Shown piece by piece: positions 1 through 10,039 of a stretch of DNA of 31,602 bases. The stretch comes from G963666895 sp963666895. Lineage in GTDB: Bacteria; Desulfobacterota; Desulfovibrionia; Desulfovibrionales; Desulfovibrionaceae. Both the position numbers and the translations under genes were made by a program. The notes beneath the pieces are model-generated. The model did not search any database. It had not been told where the DNA came from and saw only the letters and a program-made list of their open reading frames with translations. The stretch covers positions 1-31,602 of the forward strand of contig CAXXNS010000011.1 in assembly GCA_963666895.2 (NCBI GenBank). The letters run 5' to 3'. The stretch's first letter is position 1. Each line of letters begins with the position of its first letter.

Positions 1-327
1 GCGCCGACCGTGCCGGACAAGGTCGGGTATCACCGGCCTTGCCACGGACGTGAACTAGGCCCGGACCCGGACCTGGCCCTGCTGCGGGCCGCCCTGGGCG
101 ACCGGCTGGTCCCCCTGGCCGACGCCTGCTGCGGGTTCGGCGGGGTGCTGCGGCTGACCGCGCCCAAGGTGGCCGACCAGGTGGGACGCGACCGCGCTCA
201 GGGGCTCAAGGATCTGGACGCGGTGCTCACGGGCTGCACGGCCTGCGCCACCCAGTTGGCCGCCCTGGTTCCGCAAGGAACCGTGTCCGGCCACTGGCTC
301 GACATGCTTGATATATCCAGGAGATAG
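1..327 (+). CDS. C-terminal part of a CCG-domain (cysteine-rich) Fe-S oxidoreductase subunit, cut by the window edge
   Basis: The frame is open from base 1, so only the last ~108 residues are present. They hold the second half of a CCG (cysteine-rich, DUF224-type) domain: a Pro-Cys-His motif near the start, then CCGFGG, then GCTACATQL. These Cys clusters bind a 4Fe-4S centre in HdrB, GlpC, LutA and the glycolate-oxidase Fe-S subunit. Because the N-terminal ferredoxin part is outside the window, I cannot tell which of these it is. A GlcF/LutA-like electron-transfer subunit is most likely. It ends 5 bases before secA, and its last codons carry the secA ribosome binding site, so the two may be co-transcribed. 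Confidence 0.75.
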   Translation, partial: APTVPDKVGYHRPCHGRELGPDPDLALLRAALGDRLVPLADACCGFGGVLRLTAPKVADQVGRDRAQGLKDLDAVLTGCTACATQLAALVPQGTVSGHWLDMLDISRR

Positions 328-332
328 ATTTC

Positions 333-2909
<2,577 letters not shown>

Positions 2910-2931
2910 CGCCGTGGCCCCTCAAGACAAC

Positions 2932-2957
2932 AAGGCCCCTCGCAAGAGGGGCTTTTT
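2932..2957 (+). terminator. Rho-independent terminator of secA
   Basis: A GCCCCT/AGGGGC stem (2935-2940 with 2947-2952) has a six-base loop and is followed directly by TTTTTGTT. It lies 23 bases after the secA stop. Confidence 0.85.
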
Positions 2958-3025
2958 GTTGGGGTGGAATGTATGATATTGGCCGGGCTATGCCTCGTGG
3001 ATGCGAACACTCCCGGAGGATGGCC

Positions 3026-4018
3026 ATGAAATCCCTCGCCCTGATCCTGTTGTTCCTTGTCATCCCGCTGACCGTCCAGGCCGGAAACTGCCCGGAGGGG
3101 ATGAGCAGCTGCGGCTGGGGCGATCCGGAGGAAATCTACGCATATACTTCCAGGGTTCTGAAGGCCATTGAGGACCGTGACCTGGATGAACTCAGGGGGT
3201 TCATGCGGGAGGGCGAACTGAAAGATGGCCCGCGGAAAAGCTATATGGAGGGGAAGGAGTTCTCCGACCTTTTCAGCGAAGACCTTCGACAACATCTTCT
3301 CGATACAGGCCCCCAATGCGACGGCGTCGGCTGGCGAGGAATCATGTTGGGGAGCGGAACCATATGGATATCAATGGATAAGCAGGGATACTATATTTTC
3401 ATTATGCGTGCGGACAAGGAAGAGGTGTTTTCCACGGAAGGTTTGCCCCTTGAATGGAAAGTGGACGGCCAATCGCTAACCCCGGATTGTTTTTTTTGGA
3501 CATGGCTTTCCGGTGACAATTTCGAGGAATATGAGTTTTATATACATAAATCAGCCTACCAGGAATATGGAATAAACATTGGATTGCGGCTCAGCGAAAT
3601 TCCGCCGACCATCACCGAGCCCTCGTGGTGCGGAGGAAAGAATGGTCACTGTGACGAATCGGATGCGTTGACCATGATTCCTTCCGTGATGGAATGCACC
3701 AGAGGATATCCCGAGCCCGAGATTGGAGGGCGTTGGGTGGAGTACCATTTAGAGAATGACCATGACTTCAGGTACTCGATACTGGACGGAATCACTGCCG
3801 AGCAATGCCAGGCCCTGGTTCCTGGTTATCCGGCCAAATGCCTGGAGGCGTATCTTTTGGCGATCAGCGTGGTTGGGATGGGAACCATGAGTCCGGGAGG
3901 GCACACCTTGTACGGTCTGTTCGAGGAAGCGGACGGCAATAAGGTGATAGCACCGCTGGTCTTTTTCCGGAACGAGAACTACGCTCGCAACTTCATCGAG
4001 GACCTGCGGGCGCAGTGA
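3026..4018 (+). CDS. Secreted/periplasmic cysteine-rich protein of unknown function
   Basis: I do not recognise this 330-residue protein. It begins with a clear Sec signal peptide (MKSLALILLFLVIPLTVQA, then GNC), with cleavage likely after VQA. The mature part has about nine cysteines, including NC...SSCGWG and WCGGKNGHC, which suggests disulfides in the periplasm. The ATG at 3026 is preferred to the one at 3020 because GGAGGA (3015-3020) then has normal spacing of five bases. The middle (about 3340-3770) is clearly AT-richer and uses rarer codons than secA or argJ, which suggests acquired DNA. It converges on the toxin-like locus, and its stop lies only 8 bases from the orphan repeat that starts at 4027. 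Whether the two are functionally linked is unknown. Confidence 0.8.
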   Translation: MKSLALILLFLVIPLTVQAGNCPEGMSSCGWGDPEEIYAYTSRVLKAIEDRDLDELRGFMREGELKDGPRKSYMEGKEFSDLFSEDLRQHLLDTGPQCDGVGWRGIMLGSGTIWISMDKQGYYIFIMRADKEEVFSTEGLPLEWKVDGQSLTPDCFFWTWLSGDNFEEYEFYIHKSAYQEYGINIGLRLSEIPPTITEPSWCGGKNGHCDESDALTMIPSVMECTRGYPEPEIGGRWVEYHLENDHDFRYSILDGITAEQCQALVPGYPAKCLEAYLLAISVVGMGTMSPGGHTLYGLFEEADGNKVIAPLVFFRNENYARNFIEDLRAQ

Positions 4019-4253
4019 GGCAGAGTGGGGCCTTGGTCCACAATTCCCCCAGGCCGTTGAATATCTTGCCTGCCACGGACGGCTCCAGCATCTTCTCCGC
4101 TTTCTTTTCCATGTTCCGGGCGTCCTGGTAGGGATTGCGAGGCTTGGGCACGTTGGCCTTTTTGGCCTTGGATTCCAGAGTCCGCGCCTGCTGGTAGGGG
4201 TTGGCCGGGGCCTTGGCCTTCACCGGCACGGCCGGGTCCAGGCCCTTGTCCAG
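3993..4253 (-). pseudogene. Orphan fragment of the modular protein encoded at 4596-5618
   Basis: Read on the minus strand, 4253-4027 encodes 76 residues (LDKGLDPAVP...GELWTKAP) that match residues 147-222 of the protein at 4596-5618 with only four substitutions. There is no N-terminal part and no matching C-terminal part. After WTKAP the frame runs ten unrelated residues to a stop near 3993, across the end of the convergent gene. The only start in frame is a GTG at 4229, with no clear ribosome site. It looks like a recombination remnant or the stub of an alternative C-terminal cassette, lying just downstream of the putative immunity gene. Expression is doubtful. Confidence 0.7.
4027..4253 (-). 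repeat. 227-bp direct repeat, copy 1 (orphan)
   Basis: By hand alignment it matches 4954-5180 without gaps at an offset of 927 bases, with about 15 mismatches, mostly silent. Similarity stops abruptly at both ends. Inside each copy there is a smaller coding duplication, NPYQxARxMExKAxK twice in tandem. Confidence 0.9.
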
Positions 4254-4269
4254 GAGGCACGTGATGGAA

Positions 4270-4599
4270 TTACGGCTCCTCTGGTTTTTGTTTTTCCAGT
4301 ATTCTCAAGTGCCTACGGAGTGAAATGCAAACGGATACAGCATATACAGCGGCAACAACATCTCCTCGAAACATGAGCATATCTCCAGAGTAGAACACGA
4401 ACAGTATGCCCACAGTGACGACCAGCTTGACGACCATGCTCTTTTTTAGGCTCCACCGACTGTTGATTTCAGAAAGCCATCTTCCCGTAGGGATGTTTCT
4501 TTTTCTCAGGTAAATGATCATCGCGTTGTCAACGATGCTGGCTAGAAGAAACAAGGCAAGGGACGCAAAGTACCATGCCTTTGAGCTCAGGAATGTCAT
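4270..4599 (-). CDS. Small three-helix membrane protein, candidate immunity protein
   Basis: The 109-residue product has three hydrophobic stretches: residues ~9-31, ~55-75 and ~80-95, with a basic segment (RKRNIPTGRW) between the first two. I do not recognise a family. The chosen ATG at 4599 overlaps the stop of the upstream gene as ATGA (4599-4596), a translational-coupling arrangement typical of effector/immunity or toxin/antitoxin pairs. A longer frame from 4617 would lack this logic. Base composition is clearly AT-richer than the flanks. An inner-membrane immunity protein for the upstream protein's C-terminal domain is an inference from the arrangement only. Confidence 0.7.
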   Translation of the reverse strand: MTFLSSKAWYFASLALFLLASIVDNAMIIYLRKRNIPTGRWLSEINSRWSLKKSMVVKLVVTVGILFVFYSGDMLMFRGDVVAAVYAVSVCISLRRHLRILEKQKPEEP

Positions 4600-5618
4600 G
4601 GTTTCTTTTTCCCCCAAACATCTTGCTTGATGGTCTGTATGTTTTTACCAACTCGTGTGCCCAGTTCTTTGAAGTCTTTGGTGTAATCATCAACACCCTG
4701 TTTGGTGAGCAGGGTAGTGCCAGCTGCGAGATTCAAGCCGATATTGTCGTTAGGGAGAGTTTTGGACAAGAGAAGAGCATACAAAGCATCTTTTCCGGCT
4801 CTTTTTCCGGTTTCCTGCATCACTTCCCATGCGGCCCGGAACCCGAACTCCACACCCTTCTTCATTTCCTCGCTGGTCAGGGCGTCCTTGGCGCCGGACA
4901 GGGCTTCGGTCACAGCATCGGGAGTCTTTTCCAGGGCCTCGGCGATCCCGGCCGGAGCCTTGGTCCACAATTCCCCCAGGCCGTTGATTATCTTGCCCGC
5001 CACGGACGGCTCCAGCATTTTTTCCGCCTTCTTCTCCATGCTCCTGGCATCCTGGTAGGGATTGCGCGGCTTGGGCGCGTTGGCCTTTTTGGCCTTGGAT
5101 TCCATGGTCCGCGCCTGTTGGTAGGGATTGGCCGGGGCCTTGGCCTTCACCGGCACGGCCGGGTCCAGGCCCTTGTCCAGCATTTGGACCTTGGTGGAGC
5201 CGTCCTGGTTCAGGCTCGCGGCGGCATGGCCGGTCACGGGACCGGATAAGGACTTGGTTTGCGGCTTGCTTCGGGGTTTTGCCTGGGACTTGAACAAGGG
5301 CTGGGCCATGGGATTGGTCGGGAATTTGGCCTGGGTCCGCTGCTGTTTGTTCGCGGCCGGATTGCCGAACGGGTCGCCCATCGAGTCGTCCTCGTTGTCC
5401 GGCCTCAGCAGGCCCTTGCGCCGGGCTGGTTTTTTGTGGCCCGTGACCGGCCCCCAAGGGGACTGTTCTTCCTCGCGGTCCTTGGTTTCGGGCTCCTGGA
5501 ACACGAACATGTCCCGGTCCCCGGTTTCCCGCTTGATCCGGTCGGCCTCGTATTGGTCCGCGACCCTGCGCACCGAGCCGTCGCCCATCCTGGCCATCAA
5601 TCCCGGTCCATACATCAT
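4596..5618 (-). CDS. Modular repeat-containing protein, candidate polymorphic-toxin-like effector
   Basis: I do not recognise a named domain in this 340-residue protein. Residues 1-146 look disordered (Gln, Pro, Lys, Asp rich) and carry GPVTGH twice (~56-61 and ~126-131). Residues 147-222 are the segment duplicated at 4027-4253, itself holding two NPYQxARxMExKAxK units. Residues 223-340 form a separate, partly helical C-terminal region ending in GKKKP, whose last part is AT-richer. No signal peptide or membrane helix is visible. The start at 5618 (or the next ATG at 5615) follows AAGGAG at 5628-5623; an open frame reaches further upstream without a ribosome site. A constant front, a conserved linker, a distinct tail and an overlapping small gene match polymorphic toxins in outline, but no delivery domain is seen. 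Confidence 0.7.
   Translation of the reverse strand: MMYGPGLMARMGDGSVRRVADQYEADRIKRETGDRDMFVFQEPETKDREEEQSPWGPVTGHKKPARRKGLLRPDNEDDSMGDPFGNPAANKQQRTQAKFPTNPMAQPLFKSQAKPRSKPQTKSLSGPVTGHAAASLNQDGSTKVQMLDKGLDPAVPVKAKAPANPYQQARTMESKAKKANAPKPRNPYQDARSMEKKAEKMLEPSVAGKIINGLGELWTKAPAGIAEALEKTPDAVTEALSGAKDALTSEEMKKGVEFGFRAAWEVMQETGKRAGKDALYALLLSKTLPNDNIGLNLAAGTTLLTKQGVDDYTKDFKELGTRVGKNIQTIKQDVWGKKKP
4954..5180 (-). repeat. 227-bp direct repeat, copy 2 (inside the modular gene)
   Basis: This is the partner of 4027-4253. It codes for residues 147-222 of the modular protein. The repeat spacing encloses exactly the gene's C-terminal region and the small membrane-protein gene, so recombination between the copies would remove or swap this block. 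Confidence 0.9.
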
Positions 5619-5854
5619 GGTGCTCCTTGATATCCTGTTTTCGATTCCAGGGCCAGGAGCCGGTCCCGGCCGTGCTTGCCGAGGCGCAGGATACCATTGG
5701 ATTTTTCGGCCGGACGTGATGACCCCTTGTTTGCCCCCCAAAGGGAGGGAATTCCCCTATTGACAGGAAGCCGGGCGTGAGCCGCCCCGGGCCGTTGCAA
5801 GCCGCCCCTGCCTGGGGTAAGCCTGGGGTCCGAAAATCGCTTCAGGAGACGTGC

Positions 5855-7042
5855 ATGCACATACCCAAGGGATACCGCTTCGCGGCCGTGGCCGCGGAGT
5901 TCAAAAAGGCGGGCAAGCTCGACCTGGGCCTCATCGTCAGCGACACCGAGGCCTCGGCCGCGGGCGTGTTCACCACCAACCGCTTCCAGGCCGCGCCCGT
6001 GCTGGTGGGCAAGGACATGCTGGCCGCCCGGCCCCATGCCCGCGCCCTGCTGGCCAACTCGGGCCAGGCCAACGCCTGCACCGGGCAGCAGGGCCTGGAC
6101 AACTGCCGCCGCACCCGGGAGCTGGCCGGGAAGGCGGCCGGGGTGTCGCCCGAGGACGTGCTGCCCGTGTCCACCGGGGTCATCGGCGCCCAGCTCAAGA
6201 TGGACAAGTGGGAGCGGGCCATGCCCCTGCTGGCCGAACGGCTCGAAGGGGGCGAGGACGGGCCGGAGCAGGTGGCCCGGGCCATGCTGACCACGGACAC
6301 CTTTCACAAGCTGGCCTCGGAAACCGCCCTGGTGGGCGGGGGCACGGCCTCGGTCCTGGGCATGGCCAAGGGCGCGGGCATGATCTGCCCCAACATGGCC
6401 ACCCTGCTGGTCTTCGTCATCACCGACGCCGGGGCGGACCCGGCCTGGTGGCGGGACTGCGTGGCCCGGGCAGCGGACGCCTCGTTCAACCGGGTCACCG
6501 TGGACGGCGACACCAGCACCAACGACACCCTGCTGGCCCTGGCCAACAACGCCACGGGCCTGAGCGCGGACACGGACCAGGACCGGGCCGCCCTGGAGCG
6601 GGCCGTGACCAGCGTCTGCCGCGAGCTGGCCTACATGATCGTCATGGACGCCGAGGGCGGCACCAAGGTGGCCCGCATCCGGGTCACGGGCGCGAAGGAC
6701 GACGAGGACGCCGAGCGGGCCGCCCGGGCCGTGGGCAACTCGCCCCTGGTCAAGACCGCGCTGTTCGGGGCCGACGCCAACTGGGGGAGGATCCTGTGCG
6801 CCCTGGGCTATTCCGGGGCCTCGTTCCAGCCCGGGAACCTGGTGCTCAAGTTCGGGGAGCACCTGGTGTTCTCCAACGGCACGCCCGCGCCCGGGGATCT
6901 GGACGCGGTGCTCACCCCGCTGATGAAGGAGCCCGAGGTGCTCATCCACGTGGACCTGGGGGCAGGCCACGGCGAGTACGAGCTGCTGGCCTCGGACCTG
7001 AGCCACGAATACGTGTCCATCAACGCCGACTACCGGACGTGA
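5855..7042 (+). CDS. argJ: Bifunctional glutamate N-acetyltransferase / ornithine acetyltransferase ArgJ
   Basis: ArgJ recycles the acetyl group in arginine synthesis, moving it from N-acetylornithine to glutamate in the cytoplasm. The 395-residue product has the family hallmarks: NSGQANACTG (~68-77), the self-cleavage site KGAGMICPNMATLL with the nucleophile Thr183, FNRVTVDGDTSTND, GADANWGR, and the C-terminal INADYRT. The precursor cuts itself before Thr183 into alpha and beta chains. The ATG at 5855 follows AGGAGA (5844-5849) with five-base spacing; an in-frame upstream start at 5777 lacks a ribosome site and adds a non-family extension. The HD-domain gene starts two bases after its stop, so they are probably co-translated. 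Confidence 0.97.
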   Translation: MHIPKGYRFAAVAAEFKKAGKLDLGLIVSDTEASAAGVFTTNRFQAAPVLVGKDMLAARPHARALLANSGQANACTGQQGLDNCRRTRELAGKAAGVSPEDVLPVSTGVIGAQLKMDKWERAMPLLAERLEGGEDGPEQVARAMLTTDTFHKLASETALVGGGTASVLGMAKGAGMICPNMATLLVFVITDAGADPAWWRDCVARAADASFNRVTVDGDTSTNDTLLALANNATGLSADTDQDRAALERAVTSVCRELAYMIVMDAEGGTKVARIRVTGAKDDEDAERAARAVGNSPLVKTALFGADANWGRILCALGYSGASFQPGNLVLKFGEHLVFSNGTPAPGDLDAVLTPLMKEPEVLIHVDLGAGHGEYELLASDLSHEYVSINADYRT

Positions 7043-7044
7043 GA

Positions 7045-7680
7045 ATGAAAGAGGACGAATTCAAGGACAAGATCAAAAACCTGCGCCACCGCGACCAGGA
7101 CACCCGCCTGGCCGACCTGATCTTCGAGCTGGGCATGCTCAGGAAGACCCCGCGCACGGGCTACCAGTTTCTGGGCACCGGGTCCGAGAACGTGGCCGAG
7201 CACAGCTTCCGGACCGCGGCCATCGGATACATGCTGGCCCGCCGGGCCGGGGCCGACGCGGCCAAGACCGTGCTCATGTGCCTGTTCCACGATTTGCACG
7301 AGGCCCGCACCGGGGACTTCAACTACGTCAACTCCATGTACGACGCCTCGGACGACACCGAGGCCCTGTCCCATGCCCTGTACGGCACCGGGCTGGAGGA
7401 GGAGATTCTCCCGTTGTGGGAGGAGCTGGAGGTCACCGAGAGCCTGGAGGCCCAGCTGGCCCAGGACGCGGACCAGCTGGATTTTATCGCAAATCTCAAG
7501 GAACTTTGGGATCTTGGCAATCCCTATGCCGAGGCCTGGCTGGACTCCTCCGTGGCCCGGCTGCGCACGGACGCGGGCAGGAAGCTGGCCCAGGCCATCC
7601 GGACCACGGACCACAAGGACTGGTGGTATCTGGGGCCCGATCCTTCCTGGTGGCGGAGAAAAAACGGCAATCACGGCTAG
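7045..7680 (+). CDS. HD-domain phosphohydrolase (YfbR/HDDC2-like 5'-deoxynucleotidase family)
   Basis: The 211-residue protein shows the metal-binding HD pattern: ENVAEHSFR (~50), then FHDLHEARTGDF (~81-92), then a later Asp in AQDADQLDF. The NVAEHS plus HDLxEAxxGD combination is typical of the HD_3 group that includes YfbR and HDDC2, which remove phosphate from deoxynucleoside monophosphates. Substrate cannot be fixed from sequence. The C-terminus is rich in Trp (DWWYLGPDPSWW). The gene starts two bases after argJ with no strong ribosome site of its own, which suggests coupling to argJ, although no metabolic link to arginine is evident. Confidence 0.85.
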   Translation: MKEDEFKDKIKNLRHRDQDTRLADLIFELGMLRKTPRTGYQFLGTGSENVAEHSFRTAAIGYMLARRAGADAAKTVLMCLFHDLHEARTGDFNYVNSMYDASDDTEALSHALYGTGLEEEILPLWEELEVTESLEAQLAQDADQLDFIANLKELWDLGNPYAEAWLDSSVARLRTDAGRKLAQAIRTTDHKDWWYLGPDPSWWRRKNGNHG

Positions 7681-7874
7681 GGGTTGGTACTGAATAATTC
7701 GGTATTACCCTGTATCTTTTACCATAAAATGGTTGTGGTTTATCGCCTGGATGGGTTAAGGGGTTTCAGGATGGACCGCGAGAACGCCAGGGGGCGTTCA
7801 CCCAGGTCCGGATTTTTCGAAGGGCTCCGGTAGCCGGGGGGCTGAATCCGCGTCAGCGGAGGGGCCGGGGAGAC
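7681..7874 (+). promoter_or_regulatory. Intergenic region ahead of the mla operon with an AT-rich near-palindrome
   Basis: This 194-base gap contains an unusually AT-rich stretch (7684-7745) in a GC-rich neighbourhood. It has a 17-base near-palindrome, TACTGAATAATTCGGTA (7688-7704), with one imperfect pair. I see no convincing -35/-10 pair, so the promoter for mlaE is inferred from position only. No small gene or tRNA is visible. Confidence 0.35.
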
Positions 7875-8687
7875 ATGGACATGCATAGCCGGATCATCGC
7901 GCCGACGGAAGTCGTCAGCGGCCTGGGCCGTGTTTTCATCAAGTTGCTGGCCGACCTGGGCGGGCAGACTCTGTTCTGTCTGGACGCCTTCCGGCTGCTG
8001 TTTTCCTCCCTGGGCCAGGTGCCCAAGACCATCCGCCAGGTCTATTTCATCGGCGTCCAGTCCGTGTCCCTCATCGCCCTGATCGGCCTGTTCACCGGCA
8101 TGGTCATGGGCATGCAGCTCTACTTCGCCCTGTCCATCTTCGGCGCGGACGGCTTCCTGGGCTCGGGCGTGGCCCTGTCCATGGTCAGGGAACTGGCCCC
8201 GGTGCTCACGGCCATCATGATCACCGGCCGGGCCGGTTCGGCCATGACCGCCGAGATCGGGGTCATGCGCATCTCCGAGCAGATCGACGCCCTGGAGATC
8301 ATGGGCATCAACCCCATGGCCTTCCTGGTCAGCCCGCGCATGGGCGCGTCCATCATCTCGTTCCCCATCCTGACCACCTTCTTCAACCTCATCGCCCTGT
8401 TCGGCGGCTGGGTCACGGGCGTCAAGCTCCTGGGGGCCAACGAGGGCACCTACCTCTACCGGATCCAGCAGTCCCTGGACATCGACGACATCACCGGCGG
8501 CCTGATCAAGGCGTTGACCTTCGCGGTCATCGTCTGCACGGTCTGCTGCTACCAGGGGTACTACACCCACCTGCGGCAGGACTCCGTCGGCCCCGAGGGG
8601 GTCAGCCAGTCCACAACCCAGGCCGTGGTCATGTGCAGCGTGCTCATCCTCATGGCCGACTACGTGCTGACCTCGCTGTTGTGGTAG
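7875..8687 (+). CDS. mlaE: Phospholipid-transport ABC permease MlaE
   Basis: This 270-residue membrane protein is the MlaE/YrbE permease of the MCE-type lipid ABC transporter that sits in the inner membrane with MlaF and MlaD. Family signs are the IGLFTGMVMGMQ segment, the conserved LVRELAPVLTAIMITGRAGSAMTAEIG-type block (here SMVRELAPVLTAIMITGRAG, ~100-119), and the EQIDALEIMGINPMAFLVSPR coupling motif that contacts the ATPase. Several long hydrophobic helices follow. The ATG at 7875 is only two bases from GGGGAG; the second ATG at 7881, with eight-base spacing, may be the real start. It is first in the operon mlaEFDCA. No MlaB (STAS) gene is present. Confidence 0.95.
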   Translation: MDMHSRIIAPTEVVSGLGRVFIKLLADLGGQTLFCLDAFRLLFSSLGQVPKTIRQVYFIGVQSVSLIALIGLFTGMVMGMQLYFALSIFGADGFLGSGVALSMVRELAPVLTAIMITGRAGSAMTAEIGVMRISEQIDALEIMGINPMAFLVSPRMGASIISFPILTTFFNLIALFGGWVTGVKLLGANEGTYLYRIQQSLDIDDITGGLIKALTFAVIVCTVCCYQGYYTHLRQDSVGPEGVSQSTTQAVVMCSVLILMADYVLTSLLW

Positions 8688-8697
8688 GAGCAGGCTC

Positions 8698-9540
8698 GTG
8701 AAACTGAAAGCGCCGGATATCCGCCTCGAGGAACTGACCGTGGGCTACACCGAGGAGCCCGTGGTCCAGGACCTCTCCTTCACCCTGCCCGCGGGCAAGA
8801 TATCCATGATCGTGGGCGGGTCCGGCTCGGGCAAGTCCACCCTGCTCAAGGGCATCCTGAGGCTGCTGCCGCCCATGGACGGCAAGGTGTACATCGGCGG
8901 CCAGGACGTGGTCTCCCTCAAGGGCCGTCCCTTCGACTGCCTGCGCCGCAAGATCGGCGTGCTCTTCCAGGACGGGGCCCTGCTCGGCTCGCTCAACCTG
9001 CGCGACAACATCTCCCTGCCCCTGCGCGAGCACACCAACCTCAAGGAAAAGGAAATCCAGGACATCGTCCTGGGCAAGCTCTCCCTGGTCGGCCTGGAGA
9101 AATACCTGGACCTGTATCCCAACGAACTTTCCGGGGGCATGCGCAAGCGGGCCGGCCTGGCCCGGGCCATGGTCATGGACCCCATCCTGCTCTTCTGCGA
9201 CGAGCCCACCTCGGGCCTGGACCCCATCCTGTCCGCCGAGCTGGACCAGCTCCTGCTGGAGATGAAGGAACGCTACGGCATGACCATGGTGGTGGTCTCC
9301 CACGACCTGGAGAGCATGCGCAACATCGCGGACTACGTGGTGGTGCTCGGCTTCGGGGACGCCCTGTTCCACGGCACCCTGGAAGAGCTGGAGAACACCA
9401 AGGACGAATATCTCAAGAGATTCCTGAATCGGGTGGCGGAAGAGCGCAAGACCACCCGGCTGACCATGCCGACCCTGGACGTGGGCCGGCTCAAACTCGA
9501 TTGCAAGGATTTCTTCGAGAGCCTGCAAGGGGACCAGTAA
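8698..9540 (+). CDS. mlaF: Phospholipid-transport ABC ATPase MlaF
   Basis: The 280-residue ATPase powers MlaE. It has Walker A GGSGSGKST (residues 40-48), a Q-loop (VLFQDGALLGSL), signature LSGGMRKR, Walker B ILLFCDEPTSGLDP and the switch His in VVVSHDLES. The DGAL after the Q-loop and the GGMRKRAGLARA signature are typical of MlaF rather than of general ABC importers. Translation starts at GTG 8698, seven bases after AGGAG that overlaps the mlaE stop. The C-terminal ~35 residues extend beyond the core and may contact the partner subunits. Confidence 0.96.
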   Translation: MKLKAPDIRLEELTVGYTEEPVVQDLSFTLPAGKISMIVGGSGSGKSTLLKGILRLLPPMDGKVYIGGQDVVSLKGRPFDCLRRKIGVLFQDGALLGSLNLRDNISLPLREHTNLKEKEIQDIVLGKLSLVGLEKYLDLYPNELSGGMRKRAGLARAMVMDPILLFCDEPTSGLDPILSAELDQLLLEMKERYGMTMVVVSHDLESMRNIADYVVVLGFGDALFHGTLEELENTKDEYLKRFLNRVAEERKTTRLTMPTLDVGRLKLDCKDFFESLQGDQ

Positions 9541-9544
9541 ACTC

Positions 9545-10006
9545 ATGAAGAAGTACAACAAGGAACTGTCGGTCGGCGTTTTTGTCCTGCTGGGCATCCT
9601 GGCCATCGTGTACATGAGCATCAAGCTCGGCAACGTGACCATGTTCTCGGACGACTTCTACGAGCTCAAGGCCAACTTCACCAACATCAACGGCCTCAAG
9701 CTCAACGCCCCGGTGCAGATGTACGGGGTGGAGGTGGGCCACATCAGCCAGATCGACCTGGACCTGGAGGGCAAGGAGACCAACTCCGTGCCCGTGGCCG
9801 TGGTGACCATGAAGATCCACAGGCAGTACAAGCTGGACGACGAGTGCGTGGCCTCGGTCAAGACCAGCGGCCTCATCGGCGACAAGTTCGTGGACCTGGC
9901 CCTGGGCGCGGGAACCGATTTCCTGGAGGACGGGGGCGTGATCTACGAGACCAACTCGGCCATCGATCTTGAGGACCTGATCCATAAATTTGCGGCCGGT
10001 GATTGA
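9545..10006 (+). CDS. mlaD: MCE-domain lipid-binding protein MlaD
   Basis: The 153-residue protein has one N-terminal membrane helix (LSVGVFVLLGILAIVYMSI, residues ~6-24) and a single MCE domain in the periplasm. The domain shows the usual ANFTNINGLKLNAPVQMYGVEVGHI start and the KTSGLIGDKFVDLALG motif. MlaD forms a hexameric ring on MlaE through which phospholipid passes. It is a little shorter than the E. coli protein (183 residues) and ends soon after the MCE domain. It starts four bases after mlaF stops, so it belongs to the same operon. Confidence 0.95.
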   Translation: MKKYNKELSVGVFVLLGILAIVYMSIKLGNVTMFSDDFYELKANFTNINGLKLNAPVQMYGVEVGHISQIDLDLEGKETNSVPVAVVTMKIHRQYKLDDECVASVKTSGLIGDKFVDLALGAGTDFLEDGGVIYETNSAIDLEDLIHKFAAGD

Positions 10007-10039
10007 CCATAACCGGGAAAAAACCCTAGACTGGGAACC

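Noticed and set aside
4027..5180. Insertion sequence or transposon explaining the direct repeats
   Set aside because: No transposase and no terminal inverted repeats are seen; the repeats are protein-coding and in frame.
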